Shown: positions 9,158-18,146, counted from the first letter of the stretch. The stretch: DNA of 56,915 bases from Nitrospinota bacterium (GCA_016235255.1 JACRLM010000005.1:1-56915); one strand, 5' to 3'. Numbers and translations are program-made. The notes: generated by a model not told the origin, from the letters alone.

Positions 9158-9763
9158 CTACTTGCCCGGCAAACCGGGTGTTTCGACCATTATCCGGTTG
9201 ATCACGTCGGCGAAGGCCTTTATGTTCTGGTTGCCGTTGTCCATCTTCAAGTACGCAAAGACCTGTCTGCCGTCATCATCCCGCAATCCGGGCACTGATA
9301 TGCAAATAAGCGACTGCGCGCAGGACTTGCGGTCGTCGTCCCCTCCCCCTTTCTTCGCGGCCTCCGGGGAGAATAGTTTATAGAATACGACAGGCTTCCC
9401 CTTGGAGTCCCAATAGTCCTTGTTGAATATCTCGGTCAATTTTGTCAGCGCCGCGCCGGGGAGGGGAGTCAGCTTGATTTTGACCCTGCCGGACTGATCG
9501 CCCGCGTCAAACTCAAGCCCCTCTATTTTGGACACGCTGATGGCTGTCCCCAACTCTTTATGCTTGACGTACTCCTCGAAAATTATCTTCTCCTGCGCCA
9601 GGACCAGAGCGCGTTTGTTTTCCAATATGGATTCATCCAGCGGTATCGTCTCGCGCTGGGCGGCCTTTTCCGGTTTTAGAGGTTTTTCAGCGTTGCCGAT
9701 GCCAGGGGAGAAAACAAGCAGGGCAATTATTGGAAAAAATATTGCGCCATTTATTTTCAACAT
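9158..9763 (-). CDS. Secreted protein of unknown function
   Basis: 201 residues with an N-terminal signal peptide (hydrophobic INGAIFFPIIALLVF, cleavage near GNAEK) and AAAGGACAGG before the ATG. The rest is mixed helix and strand with a Lys-rich region around VKIKLTPLPGAALTKLTEIFNKDYW and two Cys residues (SCAQSLICI) that could form a disulfide. I do not recognise a family; the pattern (a substrate-like YYWDSKGKPVVFYKLF core) vaguely resembles DsbC/thiol-disulfide periplasmic proteins in composition only. It is convergent with the SagB-like gene, 21 bp away. Confidence 0.7.
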   Translation of the reverse strand: MLKINGAIFFPIIALLVFSPGIGNAEKPLKPEKAAQRETIPLDESILENKRALVLAQEKIIFEEYVKHKELGTAISVSKIEGLEFDAGDQSGRVKIKLTPLPGAALTKLTEIFNKDYWDSKGKPVVFYKLFSPEAAKKGGGDDDRKSCAQSLICISVPGLRDDDGRQVFAYLKMDNGNQNIKAFADVINRIMVETPGLPGK

Positions 9764-9942
9764 TAGTGCCTGTCCTTTATTTTGCCGATCACCAGTTTTC
9801 GGCGGTTATTGATGAAAAACCGCCAATTAATATAGAAAACATCTTAGTTTCGCCAAAAGCGCTTGTCAATGCCATGTAAACCGCAAAGAAAATAAAGTGT
9901 TTTAATATGTGGCATTTCATACAAAAACTATGGCAGCGGAAC

Positions 9943-10767
9943 TTATATCCTCCTTCGAAGCAACTCGTCCATCACCACGGACGGCAGAATCCTTTTCGCC
10001 AGCGCCGCGCCATAGGTCACCCGCGTGACGTAATAGCGAATCTTCGGCCTGCCGCTTTCCACCGCATGTATCAGCTTTTCCACCACGGCCTCCGGCGGAA
10101 GGGTCCCGCTCATTCCCGGCCCTTCGCTGGTGAGCCGTTCTTCCATTTTCCGGTATGTCTGTCGGTGATGGCTTTGCGCCGGGACGATATGTTTCTTGAA
10201 CGCCTCGTATGAGTTTTCCCGGAAATTTGTGTATATCGGCCCCGGTTCGATGAGGGATACTTTTATGCCGCTTCCCCAAAGCTCCAGCCTTAACGTGTCC
10301 GTAAAACCTTCCAGCGCGAACTTGCTGGCGTTGTACGCTCCGCGCATGGGCGCCGCCACAAGGCCGAGCACGGAGCTGTTCATAACGATCCGCCCTTCGC
10401 CCCGGGCGCGCATGGCTGGGATGACCAGGTTGGTAAGCTCCATGGTCCCGAAAACGTTTGTCTCGAACTGTTCGCGGATGGCGGCGCGGGTAAGGTCCTC
10501 CACGGCGCCGGGCTGGCCGTATGCTCCGTTGTTGAAAAGCGCGTAAGGCGCCCCGCCGCATTTTTTCATCACCGTATCCACGGCGTTTTTTATCGAACCG
10601 CTGTCCGCCAGGTCGAGCGGAAAACTTTCAAGGCCCATGGAGGCGAGCTTTTCGACGTCGCGCTGTTTTCGCGCCGTGGCGAAGACCCTGTGGCCACGCT
10701 TTGAAAGTATCTGCGCGGCGCACAGCCCGATGCCCGATGAGCAGCCGGTGACAAGTACGGTCTTCAT
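9943..10767 (-). CDS. Short-chain dehydrogenase/reductase (SDR)
   Basis: Classical SDR of 274 residues with a Rossmann cofactor motif TGCSSGIG at residues 7-14, the NNGAYG segment, a Ser (SSVLG) and the catalytic YNASK. It resembles the 17-beta-hydroxysteroid-dehydrogenase-like group of SDRs that act on lipids or sterols, although the substrate cannot be deduced. ATG 10767 is preceded by GGGAG; a TTG-started frame 8 codons longer would overlap the neighbouring gene's stop. It lies 20 bp after the glycosyltransferase gene and is probably cotranscribed with it. Confidence 0.82.
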   Translation of the reverse strand: MKTVLVTGCSSGIGLCAAQILSKRGHRVFATARKQRDVEKLASMGLESFPLDLADSGSIKNAVDTVMKKCGGAPYALFNNGAYGQPGAVEDLTRAAIREQFETNVFGTMELTNLVIPAMRARGEGRIVMNSSVLGLVAAPMRGAYNASKFALEGFTDTLRLELWGSGIKVSLIEPGPIYTNFRENSYEAFKKHIVPAQSHHRQTYRKMEERLTSEGPGMSGTLPPEAVVEKLIHAVESGRPKIRYYVTRVTYGAALAKRILPSVVMDELLRRRI

Positions 10768-10787
10768 GGCGCTCCCGCCGGTTTCCA

Positions 10788-11486
10788 TCAAAGCAGGTTG
10801 TATTTGACGATGCAGTACAGCGCCCGGAAAGCGTCCTTGATCCCGATCTTTTTCCCTTCCTCGTACGTCCTGCCGTGGTACGAGATGCCAACTTCGTATA
10901 TCGGTACCCGCAGCCGCGACATTTTGGCGGTGATCTCCGGTTCGAAACCGAAACGCTTTTCCTCGATGCGGATGCGCCTTATCACATCGGTCCGGAACAC
11001 CTTGTAGCAGGTCTCCATGTCGGTGAGGTTCAGGTTCGTGAACATGTTGGACAGAAGGGTGAGCAGCTTGTTTGCAATCATGTGCCAGAAGAAAAGCACA
11101 CGGTGAGGCCTGTCGCTGATAAAGCGGCTTCCGAACACCACGTCCGCCTTGCCGGAAAGTATCGGTTCCAGAAGATGCGGATATTCCCGGGGGTCATACT
11201 CCATGTCCGCGTCCTGGATGATGATCACATCGCCCGTCACCTGGTCAAAGCCTGTCTGCAGGGCAGCCCCTTTCCCCTGGTTGACGTCGTGGCTGGCGGT
11301 CCTGATCCTGGGGTCTTCCTTGATAAGCTCCTCGATTTTACCCTTGGAATCGTCCCGCGAATGGTCGTCCACGATGATAAGTTCAAGGGTGTGCTCTTTC
11401 CATATGGGAAGCGCCATCACGTTTCTGGCGATGGTCTGGATGGTATTTTCCTCGTTATAACAGGGGATGACGACGCTGATCTTCAA
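10788..11486 (-). CDS. Family 2 glycosyltransferase (dolichol-phosphate mannose synthase-like)
   Basis: 232 residues with a GT-A fold: VVIPCYNEENTI at the start, IIVDDHSRDDS, the NQGKGAALQTGF nucleotide-sugar region, a DAD metal motif (IIIQDADMEYDPREYP) and GSRF. This pattern is close to DPM1/DpgS-type transferases that pass a sugar from a nucleotide to a polyprenyl phosphate at the membrane. There is no C-terminal membrane domain. I chose the TTG at 11486, which GGAG precedes by seven bases; the longer frame would begin with another TTG five codons upstream. Confidence 0.85.
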   Translation of the reverse strand: MKISVVIPCYNEENTIQTIARNVMALPIWKEHTLELIIVDDHSRDDSKGKIEELIKEDPRIRTASHDVNQGKGAALQTGFDQVTGDVIIIQDADMEYDPREYPHLLEPILSGKADVVFGSRFISDRPHRVLFFWHMIANKLLTLLSNMFTNLNLTDMETCYKVFRTDVIRRIRIEEKRFGFEPEITAKMSRLRVPIYEVGISYHGRTYEEGKKIGIKDAFRALYCIVKYNLL

Positions 11487-11598
11487 AAGAAGTCTCCACA
11501 ATGAACATGTTGAAAATCATACCGCAAGGACACAGTGGAGATTATAAGGCATAGCGGTATTAACGCAATAAAAGAAGCGTCCACTTGAATCATTATGC

Positions 11599-11658
11599 AG
11601 GGGCAGACCTGTGTGTCAGCCCCAATTATTAGGGGCGAACACGCAGGTTCGCCCCTAC
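11599..11658. repeat. Interspersed double-hairpin repeat, copy 1
   Basis: About 60 bp made of two adjacent hairpins: GGGCAGACC...GTCAGCCCC, an AATTATT linker, then GGGGCGAACacgcagGTTCGCCCC. Close copies occur at 18087-18146 and 35763-35825. It sits downstream of the minus-strand COX1-like gene and upstream of the glycosyltransferase. Confidence 0.85.
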
Positions 11659-11680
11659 GGATTTTAGTGTCAGCCCTGGA

Positions 11681-12640
11681 TTATCCGGCCGCTTCCTTGA
11701 TCACCCGGTTTATCTCGCCGAGGATCGTTTCGCCGGGCATGTTGTGCATCATGGCGGTCTGCTCCACCGTCTCCGTCTTCTGCCCGGGGCAGGTGAAGCA
11801 TGCGGCGCCGTAATTTTTCTCGAAAATTATTTTCGTCTCCGGATACACTTCCAGCAGGTTTCCTATCTGGGTCTTCAATGTGGCCATTTCGCCCCTTTTA
11901 ATCTGGGCGCCCATGGGGAGAAAACCCTCCGGGTGGGCAGGCGCGGCAGGGGCGCCGCTTCCGGAGACCAGTTTTTTTCCTTCCAGCGCGGCGATAAGCT
12001 CAAAAAGGCTCCTGCCCGCCTTTTTCGCCGCCATCTCCAGCGTCACCATTCTGGCCACCGTCCCGCGCACCGCCGGGTTGGCCACGCTGTGCAGACCTTC
12101 CGCAAAGAACACCTCTTCCAGATGCGGCCACTTGTCGAGTATCTCCGCTATTTTCATGGAGGGCGCCACCTTTACCGGCTCGGCGGGGGGTTCCTGCGGG
12201 GCGGGGGGGACTTCCAGCGTCACCACCGTTTGAGCCTCTGGTTCTTCCTTTAACACGCCAAGGATGTTCACCACGAAAATGAGTATGGCGCCAGCCTCCA
12301 CAGCGGAAAACAGCCCGAAGAAAAGCCGCAGCGGCCCCTCGCTCCAATACGCCCCCAGAATGTAAAACGCCGCCATCCCCCAAAGCCCGATGTTCGCCAT
12401 CCAGAACTGCACAGGTATCAGCGAAGGGTAGGGGACAGGCCGTGCGTTAAACCTTGGCAGGATGTGGTAAGCAACGCCGTATATCATCATCGCCATGAAT
12501 CCGAGCAGCATCACATGGACGTGCACGAACCGCAGCTGCTCGCGCGCATGCTCGAAAAATGAAAGGTGCGCGCCCAGGAACACCCCGGCCGCTATGTAAT
12601 ATAAAGACGCTTTAATAAAAAGCTTCGCGCTTTTGTCCAT
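11681..12640 (-). CDS. Four-helix heme-copper-oxidase-like membrane protein with two DUF1858-like domains
   Basis: 319 residues from ATG 12640 (GGAG eight bases before). Residues 8-130 form four membrane helices with His at 25, 40, 42 and 59 in the pattern FVHVHVMLLGF...YHILPRF, which resembles the first helices of cytochrome oxidase subunit I / NorB. A Pro-rich linker leads to a DUF1858-like domain (about 162-215, MKIAEILDKWPHLEEVFF) without Cys. A second such domain (about 254-300) has ACFTCPG with Cys281 and Cys284. It lacks the later helices that hold the binuclear centre in oxidases, so it is unlikely to be an oxidase. It is divergent from a Crp/Fnr gene; a role in nitric oxide or redox sensing is an inference. 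Confidence 0.75.
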   Translation of the reverse strand: MDKSAKLFIKASLYYIAAGVFLGAHLSFFEHAREQLRFVHVHVMLLGFMAMMIYGVAYHILPRFNARPVPYPSLIPVQFWMANIGLWGMAAFYILGAYWSEGPLRLFFGLFSAVEAGAILIFVVNILGVLKEEPEAQTVVTLEVPPAPQEPPAEPVKVAPSMKIAEILDKWPHLEEVFFAEGLHSVANPAVRGTVARMVTLEMAAKKAGRSLFELIAALEGKKLVSGSGAPAAPAHPEGFLPMGAQIKRGEMATLKTQIGNLLEVYPETKIIFEKNYGAACFTCPGQKTETVEQTAMMHNMPGETILGEINRVIKEAAG

Positions 12641-12670
12641 CGGTATCACTCCATCCTTCGCCAACTCGCA

Positions 12671-12690
12671 GCGCCGGCATCCTGCCGGCA
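12671..12690. repeat. Short palindromic repeat (GCCGGCA-type)
   Basis: Palindrome GCCGGCA-tcc-TGCCGGC preceded by GC. A near-identical copy is at 24551-24570, and degenerate forms occur near 27706 and 31262. It lies within the divergent intergenic region, upstream of the COX1-like gene. Confidence 0.7.
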
Positions 12691-12736
12691 TGCCGCCACA
12701 ACATTAATCATACACTCAAAGATAAATTGAGTTACA

Positions 12737-12763
12737 ATCATAAGGTTATGATTTAAATCATAA
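12737..12763. promoter_or_regulatory. Two overlapping palindromes, probable Crp/Fnr-family operator
   Basis: ATCATAA-GG-TTATGAT (12737-12752) overlaps the perfect 18-bp palindrome TTATGATTTAAATCATAA (12746-12763). Its core ATGAT-N4-ATCAT differs from the FNR consensus TTGAT-N4-ATCAA by one base in each half-site. The pair lies between two divergent genes, one of which encodes a Crp/Fnr protein, so autoregulation and control of the neighbour are both plausible. Confidence 0.7.
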
Positions 12764-12827
12764 CGGCGCGTGTGGCCAGTGGATATTTACAGATAATTTG
12801 CCGTATTTGCCTTAGTTCATAAATACT

Positions 12828-13505
12828 ATGCCAGATCATCTCTCCAAGTCAGCATTGTTCGCGGCGTTGCCAAAGAGCTGCCTGGAGTGGCTTTCGGGAA
12901 AAACAGTGTGGAAACAGTTCCCGAAGGGCAAACGGCTGTTCGCCGAAGGCGACCCGGTGGAAAACGTTTATTTCATAGACAGCGGCGCCGTGAAGCTTGT
13001 GAAAGAATATTCCAGCGGCAAGAACGCCATCCTCGGAATGATGGGGCCGGGGGCGCTGGTGGCGGAGGTGGCGGCGGTGGACGGCAAGCCGTATCCCGCC
13101 ACCTGCGTTGCGATGGAGGACTGCCGGGCAGGCGCCATACCCGCGAAAGTGTTCGTGGAGCTTCTGCGAAAAGAGCCGGACGTGGCCATTAAAATAATTT
13201 CCAGCGTGGGGGGCAAGCTGCGCGAGCTTACCTCCAACCTCGGTTTTCTGGCGGTGCAGACGGTGGACAAGCGGCTGGCCCGTTTCCTTTACAAGCTGGC
13301 GCAGGACATCGGCGAAAAAAGCGGCAAGGGATGCCGCATATCCCTTGGCATGACAAGGAAAGACATCGCGGAGATCATCGGCACATCTTTCGAGGTGGTG
13401 GAGCGCTGCCTGAAAAAAATGCGGGATGACGGGCTTATCCAGGTGGACGGCAAGAAAATCGACATAAGCGACCTTGGCAGGCTTGCCGGGGTGTTCGAGG
13501 ACTGA
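12828..13505 (+). CDS. Crp/Fnr-family transcriptional regulator
   Basis: 225 residues: a cyclic-nucleotide-binding-like beta-roll (about 20-115), the dimer helix (about 120-150) and a winged helix (about 165-215). In the recognition helix the FNR positions E..SR read E-V-V-E-R, that is, Glu and Arg conserved and Ser changed to Glu. It has no FNR-type N-terminal Cys cluster and no CRP-type phosphate pocket motif (the roll has GALVAEVAAV). It therefore looks like a heme- or small-molecule-sensing DNR/NNR-like member, by inference. It is divergent from the COX1/DUF1858 gene; the palindromes between them suit this DNA-binding family. Confidence 0.85.
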   Translation: MPDHLSKSALFAALPKSCLEWLSGKTVWKQFPKGKRLFAEGDPVENVYFIDSGAVKLVKEYSSGKNAILGMMGPGALVAEVAAVDGKPYPATCVAMEDCRAGAIPAKVFVELLRKEPDVAIKIISSVGGKLRELTSNLGFLAVQTVDKRLARFLYKLAQDIGEKSGKGCRISLGMTRKDIAEIIGTSFEVVERCLKKMRDDGLIQVDGKKIDISDLGRLAGVFED

Positions 13506-13512
13506 AGCTGCG

Positions 13513-15591
13513 ATGGCGCGAAGGTTGGCGGGTGTTTCCCCGTTAAAATCGGCGGTCATGGGGGCGGTTTTCTTTTCCGCATGGTTCGCGGCGGAACTTG
13601 CCGCCTATTCCGGATTCGAGGTGATGGGGGAGACGGACAACACCATAAAGTCCTTCGTCGAATCAAACTATTTCTGGTTCAACATCTTTTATCAGGCGGC
13701 CATATTCTTTGCCACGGCAATTATCGGCGCCGCCGCGGGTTTTCTTTCCGGCCGTCTGGCCGGGCGGGTTGGCGGGGGCCGCGTGGTGGCGTTCGGCCTT
13801 CCTCTTGCCTTATGGTTCGCCGTCCAGTTAAAGCTCCTTGTCATCCAGCCCCAGTTTTTCGACGGTCCGTTTTTAGACAAGCGCCCGTTGCTTTCCAAAA
13901 TCGTGTTCTGGCCCACGATGTGGCTTGATCCATCCGTGGCCCAGATAATTGTGATGGCCATTATAGCCATGCTGATCGCGGTCCCGCTGATGGACGCCGT
14001 TAAATGGCTGTTCGCGAAAAAAGCCAGGGCCGCCGCCGTCTCGATCCTGGCGGTGGTGATTTTCGCGTGGAACGCCGCATCCGCCTCCATCGCCCCCGCG
14101 CAACGCAATGCCAAACGCAACGTTGTGCTAATCGCGCTTGATTCGCTCCGGGCGGACCATCTTTCCATCAACGGCTACGGACGGAACACCACCCCGGTGA
14201 TGGACTCCATCGCGCGCAAGGGGGCCTTCTTCCCGCATGTGATCGTGGACCTGCCACGCACGTTCCCAAGCTGGGTGTCCATGATGACCGGGGTATATAC
14301 CACCACCCACGGCGTGCGGCACATGTTCCCCACGGTGGAGCAACGCCAGCTGACGCAAAAGCCGCTCCCCAAGGCGCTGCGCGAACAGGGGTGGCAGACG
14401 GCGGTGGTCTCCGATTTCGCCGGGGACATTTTCCCCCGCATAGATTTCGGGTTTGACACTGTGGACACCCCGGACCTAACCTTCGGCCAGATAGTCAGGA
14501 TGCGAAACCTGGAGATACATCCGGCGTCGCTGGCGTTTTTGAACAACGCCGTGGGATTCCGGCTTTTCCCCGCCATAAGGGAACTGGCGTACAACTGCGA
14601 CCCGAAAGTGGTGACAGATAGGGCCATCGGCGCCATGAAGTCGTTCAACGGGGACAGACCGTTTTTCCTCGCGCTGTTCTATTCGGCCACACACATACCC
14701 TATTCCGCCCCCGGGCCGTATTACAGGAAGTTCACCGACCCGGCCTACGACGGGCCGCACAGGTTCCAGAAAAAGAACATGCTCATGAAGACGGACGTGG
14801 AGACGGACGCCTCCGTGCGGCAGGTGAAAGACCTTTTCGACGGCAGCCTTCTGGCCACCGACGCGCAGATCGGCCGTCTGCTCGACGCGCTAAAGGAAGC
14901 CGGATACGCGGACAACACCGTGATCGCCATCACCGGCGACCATGGCGAGAACTTCTTCGAATACCGGGCGGAGATCGGCCACGGCAACCATTTGCGCGGC
15001 CCCCACGCCGTCACAGTGCCTCTGGTATTGTACGCGCCTGGAAACGATTTCAAGATAAAGCGTGTGGAGCCGCAGGCCAGGATGATTGACCTTGCCCCAA
15101 CTCTGGCGCAGCTTGCCGGGGCGGCGGAATTTTCCACCACTGGCAAATCGTTGGCGCCGATGCTGGCCGGAGAAGAAACGGAAAGCAGGCTGGCGTACTC
15201 TGAAAGCGGCCTTTGGTACGTGGACGAGGGGCCGTTTTTCTTCCAGAAACAGCGCATACATTATCCAGGCATCACCCAGCTTTGCGAGATAGACTTCGAC
15301 TGGCGGGAGGAAGTGGTGATAAAAAAGCGGTACCATCCGCTGGCCGTCACGGCAAAACACAGGATGGTGTCCGACGGCAAATACAAGATTATCGTGATGC
15401 CCACGGAAAAGGGGGTGGTGACGGAGCTTTATGACCAGCGGGACGACCCGGAGGAGACGCGGGACATTTCGGCGCAAAATCCGGCGGCTCTTTCGATGAT
15501 GATGGAAAAGTTCCGCGCGCAGGTGAAGAACCCCTCCCAGACCGCGTTTTACGGCGGATACGTTTTCAACAGGATGGACTTTGCGGAGTGA
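13513..15591 (+). CDS. Membrane-anchored sulfatase-superfamily protein (Thr at nucleophile position)
   Basis: 692 residues from ATG 13513. About five membrane helices occupy residues 10-190, followed by an extracytoplasmic alkaline-phosphatase-superfamily domain that starts RNVVLIALDSLRADHL (metal Asp210). The position of the formylglycine Cys in the C-x-P-S-R signature reads T-F-P-S-W (Thr250), and a second metal motif is ITGDHGENFFE. Enzymes with Thr there, such as LtaS and phosphoethanolamine transferases, use it as the nucleophile, so a phospho-transfer or hydrolase role is more likely than sulfate release. The arrangement (membrane helices plus periplasmic domain) matches those families. 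It overlaps the next, related gene by 4 nt. Confidence 0.8.
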   Translation: MARRLAGVSPLKSAVMGAVFFSAWFAAELAAYSGFEVMGETDNTIKSFVESNYFWFNIFYQAAIFFATAIIGAAAGFLSGRLAGRVGGGRVVAFGLPLALWFAVQLKLLVIQPQFFDGPFLDKRPLLSKIVFWPTMWLDPSVAQIIVMAIIAMLIAVPLMDAVKWLFAKKARAAAVSILAVVIFAWNAASASIAPAQRNAKRNVVLIALDSLRADHLSINGYGRNTTPVMDSIARKGAFFPHVIVDLPRTFPSWVSMMTGVYTTTHGVRHMFPTVEQRQLTQKPLPKALREQGWQTAVVSDFAGDIFPRIDFGFDTVDTPDLTFGQIVRMRNLEIHPASLAFLNNAVGFRLFPAIRELAYNCDPKVVTDRAIGAMKSFNGDRPFFLALFYSATHIPYSAPGPYYRKFTDPAYDGPHRFQKKNMLMKTDVETDASVRQVKDLFDGSLLATDAQIGRLLDALKEAGYADNTVIAITGDHGENFFEYRAEIGHGNHLRGPHAVTVPLVLYAPGNDFKIKRVEPQARMIDLAPTLAQLAGAAEFSTTGKSLAPMLAGEETESRLAYSESGLWYVDEGPFFFQKQRIHYPGITQLCEIDFDWREEVVIKKRYHPLAVTAKHRMVSDGKYKIIVMPTEKGVVTELYDQRDDPEETRDISAQNPAALSMMMEKFRAQVKNPSQTAFYGGYVFNRMDFAE

Positions 15592-18089
15592 GGCTTATTA
15601 AAAGTCTCGCAAAAGCCGCTGTGGCGCTGGTCCTGGCCGCATTTTTCCTCTGGCTTGCGTTCTTTCTCGTTTTCGCGTTGCCCAATCCGGCCAGGGTGGC
15701 CGACCCGCTGGAGATTATAAAGGACGCCGCCCCGCGCGATAAGCCCGGTCTTGCGATTTATCGGGACCTGATTTTCGATCTGGACGGCGCCCGGGTGGAC
15801 GCTCCAAGCCTGCCCATAGGCCTTGGCGCCATGAAGGGGACAGATTTTTTCGCCGAATATCCTTTCGCCCATCTTGCCAGGCGCGCCACCATGGCCGTGA
15901 GCATGACCCAGGGCAAGCACGCCATGTTCCTTGAACAGCGCAACGCCATATACATGCCCACGCCAGCATCCGTCACGTTTGACAATGTCTTCATTCCCCA
16001 AGGCGCGTCCCTTTCATTCGCCACATCCATGATGAGCAGGCTAAACGGCGGCGCCATGCCCCCTGTCACCTTCAAGGTGACGGTCAAGGAAGCGGGAAGC
16101 GGCGCGGTGGAGCTTTTCGGCGGGACGCTAAAGCCGGAGCCCGAGTTCCCATACAGCGAGACAGATTTCTGGTATCACACCATCCGCAAGTTCATCCGGA
16201 TAGACAGCGGATTCTGGAATGGCAAGTGGTATGCGCATAACATTGATCTTTCCCGGTTTGCAGGCAAGAGTGTGAGCCTGACATTTTCGGCGGACTCGGC
16301 GGGCGCCTTGTCCCACGGCTTTATCGGCAATCCCCGGATTTTTGCGCCGGACGCGGACAAAAAGCCGAACGTGATTGTGGCGGTGATGGACACGCTGCGG
16401 CCCGATTTTATCGGCGCGAACAATCCGGAGGCCGCGGGGCTGACCCCCAATTTCGACAGACTGGCGGCCGAAGGGGCGGACTTCGTCCATAACAGGTCCC
16501 ACGGCAACTGGTCTCGCGGCTCGTTCGCCTCCATTTTCACGGGCCAGCTTACCCCCGCTTTCGGGTTTGCCGACAGGTGGAGTTTCGGGCGGGAGGAAAA
16601 AGCGATTTACAACAAACGCGGCGTCCCGTCGCTGGCCGACGAGTTCCGCAAGAACGGATACACCACCATATCCGTGGGCAACAACCCGTTCGTGTACGAT
16701 GGCAGCGGCGTCGGGCTGCATCTGGGTTTCGACCAGGCGATAGACATCCAGCGCGAGCCGTATGACACCGATTTTTCCACAGCCGAAATGATACGGTGGG
16801 TGAAGGAAAATAACGATAAACGGTTCTTCATGATGTTCACGCTCAACACCGCCCACAGCCCCTTCCGCCCGCCGCTGAAGTACTTTGCGAGGGGATTCAA
16901 ACGGGATATGAAACTGTTTCAAAATCCGCAGGCGATGTTGTTCCGCGGGGTGGCGGCCTATGCCGACGAGTATTTCGGCAAGTCCATTACGGCGCTTGAA
17001 AAATTGAAGCTGCTCGACAACACCATAATCGTCCTCACCGCCGACCATGGCGTGGTGCTATACCGCCCCGGCGCGGTGAAGGCGCACCCGAAAGGGGAAT
17101 ACGAGTGGTTCGCCGCAACCCACACGCATACGTTGTATGAGGAAGAGTCCCGCGTGCCGCTGATAGTGCGATATCCGGCAAAAATCCCCGCCGGCAAGGT
17201 ATATAAAGCGCCCAGGGGATTGATAGACATCGCACCTTCGATGGTGGAGCTTGCCGGGATAGATTCGAAAGTTGACTGGCCCGGCGTCAGCTTCGCCCCC
17301 CAGGCCACGGGGAAGGGGGGTGAAGTATCTATTGACCGCGTGATCACCGCCGAAGGGGAGCAGGTGTGGTCCATGCTGACAGCCGGCGGCTTCAAATACA
17401 TCCGGCGCGGCCTTGCCATGCCCCGAATTGTGGACACACCCGGCGGCGCCCCGCGCTCCATCCGGGAGGAGGTGTTCAATATCATCGCCGACCCGCATGA
17501 GACGCATGACCTTTCCGGCGGCGATCCGAAACTGATGTCGCGTCTGCGGGAGGAGTTCGCCCAAAAATATCCGGCGCACCTCCACATATACAAAATCGTG
17601 GCACGGGGGGTGGACAAAATGAAGAACGTCTCGCTGGATATCTCCACGAAAGGAAAATTCATTTTTCTGGACACCGTGCCCGCCGAGGGGAACCCGAATT
17701 TGAAGATGGAAGTAAAAGAGAACGGCGGTTCGGCGCGGACTGTGAACCTTTCCGGCATAGGCAGCGTGGCCAGGGTGTTTTTTGAAGTGTCGCCACCAGA
17801 TGCGCCGGTGACGATAATTGCGCGGGATGAAAAGGGGGGCAATCTCCCGGCGGGCTCTGTGCGGCTGGGCCCGGTGGCGTTGCCCGCCGATGGTGAGGCT
17901 GTGACGATGAACGCCGGGCGCGAAAACTTTTATATGGTGGACACGGAACGGCTTGTGGACGAACGGGCCACGGCGGACGGCGTTTACATCACCCTCATCC
18001 CATTCGCCAAATGGCGCTCCGACGTGGCGGAGGGGGTGAAGCTGGACCCGGAACTCGAATCGCTGATGAAGAAGTGGGGGTATTTGTAG
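15588..18089 (+). CDS. Sulfatase-superfamily protein (Ser at nucleophile position)
   Basis: 833 residues starting at a GTG that overlaps the previous stop (GTGA, 15588-15591). One N-terminal membrane anchor (residues 8-31) precedes a 220-residue beta-rich domain unknown to me, then a sulfatase-like domain beginning NVIVAVMDTLRPDF (metal Asp268). The signature is strongly degenerate, S-R-G-S-F (Ser309), with the usual Pro and Arg missing. Metal-site motifs VLTADHGVV and TATHTHT-like His residues remain. A C-terminal 180-residue beta domain follows. Coupling with the preceding gene implies a joint job on a cell-surface polymer or lipid. Confidence 0.75.
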   Translation: MRLIKSLAKAAVALVLAAFFLWLAFFLVFALPNPARVADPLEIIKDAAPRDKPGLAIYRDLIFDLDGARVDAPSLPIGLGAMKGTDFFAEYPFAHLARRATMAVSMTQGKHAMFLEQRNAIYMPTPASVTFDNVFIPQGASLSFATSMMSRLNGGAMPPVTFKVTVKEAGSGAVELFGGTLKPEPEFPYSETDFWYHTIRKFIRIDSGFWNGKWYAHNIDLSRFAGKSVSLTFSADSAGALSHGFIGNPRIFAPDADKKPNVIVAVMDTLRPDFIGANNPEAAGLTPNFDRLAAEGADFVHNRSHGNWSRGSFASIFTGQLTPAFGFADRWSFGREEKAIYNKRGVPSLADEFRKNGYTTISVGNNPFVYDGSGVGLHLGFDQAIDIQREPYDTDFSTAEMIRWVKENNDKRFFMMFTLNTAHSPFRPPLKYFARGFKRDMKLFQNPQAMLFRGVAAYADEYFGKSITALEKLKLLDNTIIVLTADHGVVLYRPGAVKAHPKGEYEWFAATHTHTLYEEESRVPLIVRYPAKIPAGKVYKAPRGLIDIAPSMVELAGIDSKVDWPGVSFAPQATGKGGEVSIDRVITAEGEQVWSMLTAGGFKYIRRGLAMPRIVDTPGGAPRSIREEVFNIIADPHETHDLSGGDPKLMSRLREEFAQKYPAHLHIYKIVARGVDKMKNVSLDISTKGKFIFLDTVPAEGNPNLKMEVKENGGSARTVNLSGIGSVARVFFEVSPPDAPVTIIARDEKGGNLPAGSVRLGPVALPADGEAVTMNAGRENFYMVDTERLVDERATADGVYITLIPFAKWRSDVAEGVKLDPELESLMKKWGYL

Positions 18090-18146
18090 GGGCGGACCCA
18101 TGTGTCGGCCCCAATTATTAGTGCGAACACGCAGGTTCGGCCCTAA
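18087..18146. repeat. Interspersed double-hairpin repeat, copy 2
   Basis: A diverged copy of the element at 11599-11658 (GGGGCGGACC...GTCGGCCCC, AATTATTA, GTGCGAACacgcagGTTCGGCCC). It carries the stop codons of both flanking convergent genes: TAG 18087-18089 for the sulfatase-like gene and TAG 18143-18145 (minus strand) for the chemoreceptor. Confidence 0.8.
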
